Source of the DNA: Alcaligenaceae bacterium | GTDB taxonomy: Bacteria; Pseudomonadota; Gammaproteobacteria; Burkholderiales; Burkholderiaceae_B | DNA length: 56,415 nucleotides | Assembly: GCA_947378965.1 (NCBI GenBank) | Contig: CANCMG010000015.1 | Coordinates: 1 to 56,415 of the forward strand | Reading direction: 5' to 3' | In this document: positions 51,506 to 56,415 of the stretch, piece after piece | Layout of the letters: each line of letters begins with the position of its first letter | Numbering within the stretch: position 1 is the stretch's first letter | The notes under the pieces: model-generated | The model's database searches: none | Told to the model about the DNA's origin: nothing | What the model saw: only the letters and a program-made list of their open reading frames with translations | Translations under genes and position numbers: made by a program

Positions 51506-52063
51506 TTACATCACACGGCTACGGTATTCGCCAGTGCGTGTATCGATCTCGATCTTGTCGCCAATCGCGCAAAACAACGGCACGGGTAATTCATGACCGG
51601 TGTTGATTTTGGCGGGCTTCATGACTTTGCCTGACGTGTCACCACGTACTGCAGGCTCGGTGTACACGATTTCGCGCACGACCATGGTGGGCAGCTCGAT
51701 CGAAATCGCGCGACCGTCATAAAACACGGCTTCAACAGGCATGCCTTCTTCAAGATAAAAGAGTGCGTCGCCCATGCTGTCGGCTTCGATTTCGTATTGA
51801 TTGAACTCGCCATCCATAAACACATACATTGGGTCAGCAAAGTACGAGTAGGTGCACTCTTTGCGGTCGAGAGTGATGACGTCGTATTTTTCGTCAGCTT
51901 TTGAAACGGTTTCGCTACCGGTGCCCGTGAGCAAGTTTTTGAACTTAAGCTTCACGACTGAGGCGTTGCGACCCGACTTGCTGTACTCAGCGCGCTGCAC
52001 GACGACGGCATCTTTGCCGACCATGACTACGTTGCCGACGCGCAACTCTTGAGCGGTTTTCAT
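51506..52063 (-). CDS. efp: Elongation factor P (Arg32 type)
   Basis: A 185-residue translation factor that rescues ribosomes stalled at polyproline. Three OB-type domains fit. The modification loop reads [11 protein letters not shown], placing Arg at position 32 instead of the Lys of the E. coli enzyme; this is the form rhamnosylated by EarP. The earP gene lies 1.6 kb away on the same strand, separated by an MFS gene on the other strand. The start ATG is followed by [16 protein letters not shown], the typical N-terminus. Confidence 0.96.
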   Translation of the reverse strand: MKTAQELRVGNVVMVGKDAVVVQRAEYSKSGRNASVVKLKFKNLLTGTGSETVSKADEKYDVITLDRKECTYSYFADPMYVFMDGEFNQYEIEADSMGDALFYLEEGMPVEAVFYDGRAISIELPTMVVREIVYTEPAVRGDTSGKVMKPAKINTGHELPVPLFCAIGDKIEIDTRTGEYRSRVM

Positions 52064-52399
52064 GACTTAAAGCTCCGGTAATTCGGTAAATGTTAAAAAA
52101 GCCCTCCATTCTAGCCTGCCTCGGCCTTTATTGCTCTGTTTTCATGGATTTCGCCAAGTTTGCAGTGGGTTACGTGCTACTTTCAAGTTTTGCTGAGTCT
52201 CGAGTGGAGGACTAAAGGCGAGGCTTGCGGCTGCTGCGACAAGCAGGTGACTTTGGTTGTGCGCTTAACTCCCGTAACAGTGGGCCTTAGTTTTGCATGC
52301 CCTCAATGGCGGGTATTGCTTCATCGCATTCTGATCGGTGAGGTGCGCTTCTTGTTACAGTCCACATCATGACCGAAATCAATATCCTTAAGGTTACCC
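52064..52399. other. Divergent intergenic region between efp and the MFS gene
   Basis: About 336 bases with the efp promoter on the left and the MFS promoter on the right. A 23-codon ATG frame at 52144 has no ribosome site and is not accepted. An inverted-repeat structure is not evident. Nothing else is supportable. Confidence 0.45.
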
Positions 52400-53620
52400 A
52401 TGAGTTTTTTTCAAACCTTTAAACAACGCGATGTCTTGCTGGTGACGCTCACGGCTGCGGGCATCATTATGATCATTAACGGCACGCGTCAAACCATGGG
52501 GCTGTTCGTCAGCCCCCTGAATACCACGACGGGGCTGGGGATCGTGAGTATTAGCCTGGCGATGGCCGTGGGCCAATTTGTGTGGGGGGCGGCACAACCG
52601 CTGGCCGGCATGATTGCAGACCGCCATGGCGCGCGACCTGTGCTGTTGGGCGGGCTGTGTTTGACAGTTGTGGGTACCGCGCTGATCCCCTTGATGGACT
52701 CAACCTGGGGGCTGATTTTTACCATTGGTTTAGTGTCGGCGATTGGTAACGGCGCTTGCAGCTTTTCTATTTTGATTGGGACCGTAGCCAAGCGGATCCC
52801 AGCAGAGGCGCGCGGCAACGCAGCGGGTTTAATTAATGCCGGCAGCTCAATGGGACAGTTTGTGTTTGCCCCGATCGCCACGCGCCTGATTCAATCGCTT
52901 GGCTGGATGAACGCGATGTGGTCGCTGGTGCTCTTCGCGTTACTTTCGTTGCCCTTGATCAATAAACTGACCAAAAATGTACCAGCACCTGCTGCGCCAC
53001 AAGGCACCGATGCCGGGATGGGCGCGGCAGTCAAAGAGGCGTTCAAATCCCCAAGCTATCTGTTGCTGCATTTGGGTTTCTTTACCTGTGGGTTTCATAT
53101 TGCCATGCTGGTGACGCACTTGCCTGGCGAGGTTGATCTTTGCGGCTTGCCTGCGTCTGTGGCGGGGTGGTCGCTAGGGATTATTGGGTTAGCGAATATC
53201 TTTGGCAGCATCTTTGTCGGCGCCCAAATCAATCGCTTCAAAAGTAAAAACATTTTGGCCGTGATGTATGGCTCGCGCGCGGTGTTGATTGCGCTGTATT
53301 TGATAGCGCCTAAAACTGAACTGACGTTTTATATTTTTGCGATTGGTTTAGGGGCAACCTGGCTGGCTACTGTGCCTCCAACGGCTTCAATCGTTGGCAA
53401 GTTGTTTGGTGTGCGCTATCTGTCAACACTGTTTGGCTTAACGCTCTTGTCGCATCAGATCGGGGCCTTTTTAGGTGCCTATGTGGGCGGCTTAGTGTTA
53501 TTTTCTTTTGGCGACTATCAGTGGATGTGGTACGCCGACATTGCACTGTCTGCGATGGCGGCTTTGATTAACTTGCCGATCAAAGAGCCGGCGCCAGTGA
53601 TGGCAACGGCGGCAGCCTGA
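52400..53620 (+). CDS. Major facilitator superfamily transporter
   Basis: A 406-residue membrane protein with twelve predicted helices. The conserved MFS loop after helix 2 is AGMIADRHGARPVLLGG and helix 5 carries GNAAGLINAGSSMGQFVFAP, typical of the oxalate/formate or monocarboxylate-like subfamily. It interrupts the efp-earP linkage on the opposite strand. Substrate unknown; organic acid efflux or uptake would fit the neighbourhood. Confidence 0.9.
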   Translation: MSFFQTFKQRDVLLVTLTAAGIIMIINGTRQTMGLFVSPLNTTTGLGIVSISLAMAVGQFVWGAAQPLAGMIADRHGARPVLLGGLCLTVVGTALIPLMDSTWGLIFTIGLVSAIGNGACSFSILIGTVAKRIPAEARGNAAGLINAGSSMGQFVFAPIATRLIQSLGWMNAMWSLVLFALLSLPLINKLTKNVPAPAAPQGTDAGMGAAVKEAFKSPSYLLLHLGFFTCGFHIAMLVTHLPGEVDLCGLPASVAGWSLGIIGLANIFGSIFVGAQINRFKSKNILAVMYGSRAVLIALYLIAPKTELTFYIFAIGLGATWLATVPPTASIVGKLFGVRYLSTLFGLTLLSHQIGAFLGAYVGGLVLFSFGDYQWMWYADIALSAMAALINLPIKEPAPVMATAAA

Positions 53621-53702
53621 GGATTTGTCTTCAAGGTACCCAAAGGCATGTCACATTTGGGCAAAAGCGGTTTGTTGTGCTGGTGATGGATGCCGCTGGG
53701 GT

Positions 53703-54968
53703 CTAAGACGGTATCTTTGACGCGCAAAAGTCATGCAGCGCTTGGGCGAAGTCGACCCCTTGTGCCAGCGTGTGACTCAACGCCAACGCGTGGTTTAACC
53801 ACTGCGCGTAGGCTTGGGCGTTGATCGCGCGTGTAAAGCCGTTAGGTAAGTCGGCTGAGACAGTGTCGGCATTCCAGTTGCGCAGCAAGTCTTGAATATC
53901 AGCGGGTAGGCTAGACATCTTTAACCAAGCCTCGAGCTTGATCAGATGTGTACCCTCGGCTTGTGGATAAATCTGCCAAATAAGCGGTTTGCCCGCCCAG
54001 ACCGCACGAACAATTGAATCTTCACCACGCACAAAATTCAGATCAGCCATCCATAAAAGTTGATCGTATTCTGGCTGTGAAACGAAAGGGATGCGTTCGA
54101 TATGAACCTGTTGCAAAGGGCCGAGGCGTGCCGCGTTGAGCTCTGGGGCGACACCCTGGGGGATGAGCACAACCGAGGCGCGCGAATCTGCGCAAAGTGC
54201 CTCGAGCAGTTGCGTGACGGGTGCGTGTGGATAGCAAAACAAGGTCAACAAGCGCGCAGTCTGCGCGTGAACGCTTAGCGGTAGCGATACAGGGTGAGCC
54301 CCTCTTTGTGACGCTAGGGTGATTTGGTGCACGCTCGGCGGAGGTGATAATTCTTGAACTTCGCTTTGTCGTTTCGGCTGAATGTCGCTCTTGTTGCTCG
54401 ACGCTGTTGACTGAGGCCGCCAGGCGGCAAGCGCTGCCGCAGAAACCCCCAAGCGTTCGAGCATCTGGCCTTGCCCATCATGATCCTTTTGCCAACTATC
54501 CCGGCGGGTGAGCAACTCATGCTCACGTAGTAGGCCACCGGTGTTCGCGTTAAAGCCCGGAAAAAAGAAATATGAAGACAACCCGTCGCCGCGCAGCGAG
54601 GGTAGACCGTGACAGCCTTCAACCCAGGTCTCTGCACTCAGATATTCAAGATTTAGCCAAAGCGCTGGACTTTGGTGCAACTGTGTAATGTAGGTGGCAG
54701 GCAAGTCGCATGAAAAACTACACAGCACGATTGGATAGGGGGTCAGATCGGGGGCAGGGTCGCCCCAATGAATGATCTCGATATGCTCGATCACTTGTTG
54801 CAAGGCATGCAAGTGAATGCGGGCTTCAAGCCGTTGAAAACTTTTTAAATCATCCACCCACAAGCGGATCGACCAGTTGTGCTCGCGTTGTAACTGACGT
54901 ACTAGGCGCCAGGTCACGCCGATGTCGCCAAAGTTGTCGACGACTCGGCAAAAGACGTCGGCCTGCAT
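53703..54968 (-). CDS. earP: EarP, EF-P arginine rhamnosyltransferase
   Basis: A 421-residue GT-B enzyme that transfers rhamnose from dTDP-L-rhamnose to Arg32 of EF-P. The start MQADVFCRVVDNFGDIGVTWRLV includes the DNFGD motif with the catalytic Asp residues, and the C-terminal nucleotide-sugar site reads RGEDSIVRAVWAGKPLIWQIYPQAEGTH. A Ser/Pro/Gln-rich insertion (about residues 195-225) separates the two halves. The ATG at 54968 begins the true N-terminus; upstream in-frame codons are Arg-rich and lie within DUF2863. It starts two bases after the DUF2863 stop. dTDP-rhamnose synthesis genes are elsewhere. Confidence 0.93.
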   Translation of the reverse strand: MQADVFCRVVDNFGDIGVTWRLVRQLQREHNWSIRLWVDDLKSFQRLEARIHLHALQQVIEHIEIIHWGDPAPDLTPYPIVLCSFSCDLPATYITQLHQSPALWLNLEYLSAETWVEGCHGLPSLRGDGLSSYFFFPGFNANTGGLLREHELLTRRDSWQKDHDGQGQMLERLGVSAAALAAWRPQSTASSNKSDIQPKRQSEVQELSPPPSVHQITLASQRGAHPVSLPLSVHAQTARLLTLFCYPHAPVTQLLEALCADSRASVVLIPQGVAPELNAARLGPLQQVHIERIPFVSQPEYDQLLWMADLNFVRGEDSIVRAVWAGKPLIWQIYPQAEGTHLIKLEAWLKMSSLPADIQDLLRNWNADTVSADLPNGFTRAINAQAYAQWLNHALALSHTLAQGVDFAQALHDFCASKIPS

Positions 54969-54970
54969 GA

Positions 54971-56185
54971 TCAGTGAAAGTGCGCGGGTGCCGTCTCGGC
55001 GTCTTCGGGTAGTTCGGCGTGCACCATTTCGCCCGAAGGATTGGGAAAATACGGCGCACCACAATCGTCGCAAAACTCAGGACTTAACATGTTAGAGAGG
55101 CGTCGAATGTCAGTAATGCCACACTCTTTTAGCAAGTTCGTGATTTCGTCGATGGTTTCGATCGGTGCTGGTTGCCCTTCAAGCAGGGGTTCGTCTTCTT
55201 CGCGACCGTACAGCGGCCACAGGCAACCGTAGATGACTTCAGTTTGATTTTTTTGTGTAAAACCAATTCGGTATTCTTCGACGGTGCGCTCGCCACAACC
55301 AACGATCACGGCGCGCAGTTGACTGGCTTCGAGCTGCAACGCACCTTCGAGCCAAACGACTGCAGACTTGACCGAGAGCGGGCGAATCTGACGATCGGCT
55401 TCGCGATTGCTGACGTAATAGGCATCTGGGACTAAGATTTCAAAGCCACAACCCGCTAACAGGTTTGCAAAAATTGGTTGGGTATCTTCGACCCATTTTT
55501 CTAGACACGCTTCACGCCCGTCCCCGAGTTCGCTGGGCGTTTCTTGCCAACGAAATATGGGTTTTCCTTCGGGCACGGCCACACCAATCGCAACATAGCG
55601 GGTATCTGCCAGCATGTTGAACGAGTCGGGTTCGTGATTGAGCTTGGGCGGGCCACTGGGCAAATCTAGTGCAGTGGCGCCAAGTTTGTGCAGCCAGTCG
55701 TAGGTTTCGCAAAGCGTGCGTGGCATTTGATCTAGGCTAATCAACTGCGGCATCATCGCGATTTGCGCGCCAGTTGCCAAGACATGTGTTTGTAAATGAC
55801 CTGCCAGTGTGACGACGATGCTGTCGCTTAGAGCGACTGCCGGAATACTATAGCGTGTCCAGGCAACTAAAGGCGCAATGACTAATAACACGTCAAAACG
55901 CTTGCCATCTTTTTCAAGCACGCACGATTCAGAATGGGTTTCGGCTTGTTCGATCAGGACTTCATAGCCGCCTAGGTGAGTGGTCGAGAGGCGATCGAGC
56001 GCAGCATCGAGCGTGGCGTCGTTGCCCGTGCGCATCAGTTTGTTTAAAGTATTTGCCAGTTCGGTTTCCCAGAACCGGTCTTCAACGCGGCTGCCTGAGT
56101 TGTGCAACGCGAGTGACAGGGTAACCAAGCGCGCTGAGTCGCGGTTGAGTCGTTTAGGAGAAGAGGAAGCGCGAGCACGAGCCAT
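54971..56185 (-). CDS. DUF2863-family protein
   Basis: A 404-residue betaproteobacterial protein of unknown function, with WETELANTLNKLMRTGND, LGGYEVLIEQAETHSE and a C-terminal Cys cluster (FCDDCGAPYFPNPSGEMVH) that may bind zinc. The ATG at 56185 is chosen over an upstream TTG. Its stop is two bases from the earP start, so both are on one transcript, suggesting a role near translation or simple co-expression. No signal peptide. Confidence 0.85.
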   Translation of the reverse strand: MARARASSSPKRLNRDSARLVTLSLALHNSGSRVEDRFWETELANTLNKLMRTGNDATLDAALDRLSTTHLGGYEVLIEQAETHSESCVLEKDGKRFDVLLVIAPLVAWTRYSIPAVALSDSIVVTLAGHLQTHVLATGAQIAMMPQLISLDQMPRTLCETYDWLHKLGATALDLPSGPPKLNHEPDSFNMLADTRYVAIGVAVPEGKPIFRWQETPSELGDGREACLEKWVEDTQPIFANLLAGCGFEILVPDAYYVSNREADRQIRPLSVKSAVVWLEGALQLEASQLRAVIVGCGERTVEEYRIGFTQKNQTEVIYGCLWPLYGREEDEPLLEGQPAPIETIDEITNLLKECGITDIRRLSNMLSPEFCDDCGAPYFPNPSGEMVHAELPEDAETAPAHFH

Positions 56186-56267
56186 AGAAATGTCAGAAAC
56201 CAAAAAAGCTGCAATAAAGGGCTCTAGTGTAACGAACTATCTAAACGAATCGTGGTTTGGTTTTTTA

Positions 56268-56335
56268 TTGACATCCTCCCCGCCCTCAGTCGATGACTGC
56301 CGCTTGCGCGCAAAGGACGGGGATTCCTACGGTGC
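56268..56335 (-). mobile_element. IS200/IS605-type right end with omegaRNA-like segment
   Basis: On the top strand TTGACATCCTCCCCGCCCT is followed by GCGCAAAGGACGGGGATTCC; on the minus strand this follows directly after the tnpB-like stop at 56336. The GGGGAGGATGTCAA end is the known right-end style of IS1341/TnpB elements. In such elements this stretch encodes the omegaRNA scaffold and the guide is the DNA flanking it. Confidence 0.65.
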
Positions 56336-56415
56336 TCAGGCAAACGCTGCCTGAGTCACTTCGGTGGGTTCCTGCTTCACTGAGCGGTCTGACTACACCG
56401 ACTCTCCACGGGCTA
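56336..56415 (-). pseudogene. C-terminal fragment of a TnpB-like protein, cut by the window end
   Basis: In the minus-strand frame ending at TGA 56338-56336 the codons read SVKQEPTEVTQAAFA at the end, the typical TnpB C-terminal tail of IS1341-group elements. An in-frame TAG at 56395-56393 (after ARGESV) interrupts it, so the gene may be truncated or simply end at that point. The window stops before the RuvC domain, so integrity of the rest is unknown. Confidence 0.55.

Noticed and set aside
52144-52215. 23-codon frame MDFAKFAVGYVLLSSFAESR...
   Set aside because: No ribosome-binding site, lies in a promoter region and is too short to judge.

Overview
The window looks like a chromosomal segment of a betaproteobacterium, most likely Burkholderiales and probably close to Alcaligenaceae. 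The evidence is five separate Bug-family periplasmic receptors (an expansion typical of that group), an elongation factor P with arginine at position 32 next to its rhamnosyltransferase EarP, and a DUF2863 gene. No database search was possible, so names rest on recognised motifs and family-like sequence.

Layout. 1-11 kb: a secreted amide hydrolase, a polysaccharide deacetylase, a VOC protein, then a leftward catabolic block (IDH/IPMDH-like dehydrogenase, Bug receptor, MetE-like enzyme, Bug receptor, a His-rich one-helix microprotein). Facing it is a rightward PhyH dioxygenase / SAF-domain oxidoreductase / HIT set. 11-13 kb: a hipBA toxin-antitoxin pair behind an AT-rich inverted repeat. 13-16 kb: a selenoneine cluster, with senA leftward and senB plus senC/selD rightward. 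16-18 kb: an osmoprotectant-type binding-protein/permease fusion with a Q/G-rich repeat. 18-23 kb: a class III CoA-transferase, then feoA-feoB-glycosyltransferase behind a Fur-like site. 23-31 kb: small-molecule catabolism (FAH hydrolase, FMN 2-hydroxyacid oxidase, TPP enzyme, SDR, two Bug receptors), tRNA-Arg(ACG) and a ureohydrolase. 31-36 kb: a 2-aminoethylphosphonate-type ABC transporter and a convergent tyrosine phosphatase. 36-39 kb: a Bug receptor and a cassette of small membrane proteins plus a winged-helix regulator. 39-42.5 kb: an AtuA/AtuA-associated/Trp-rich operon and corA followed by decayed tandem repeats. 42.7-50.4 kb: a nuclease and a Yej-like peptide ABC transporter in which permease and double ATPase are one 1278-residue protein with two simple-sequence tracts. 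50.6-56.2 kb: DUF1178, YkgJ-like protein, efp, an MFS transporter, earP and DUF2863. The window ends inside an IS200/IS605-type element (tnpB tail plus right end), and two decayed copies of the same end lie at 12.9 kb and 50.5 kb.

The most interesting content is the divergent selenoneine locus with almost no intergenic space, the in-frame hexamer/nonamer repeats in two transporter genes with the YejE-YejF fusion, the three IS605 right-end/omegaRNA-like segments, the 10-bp-phased AAGAC repeats in a divergent promoter, the 11-bp tandem repeat upstream of the winged-helix gene, and the GTGA/ATGA/TAATG couplings that tie unexpected genes to iron and selenium loci.
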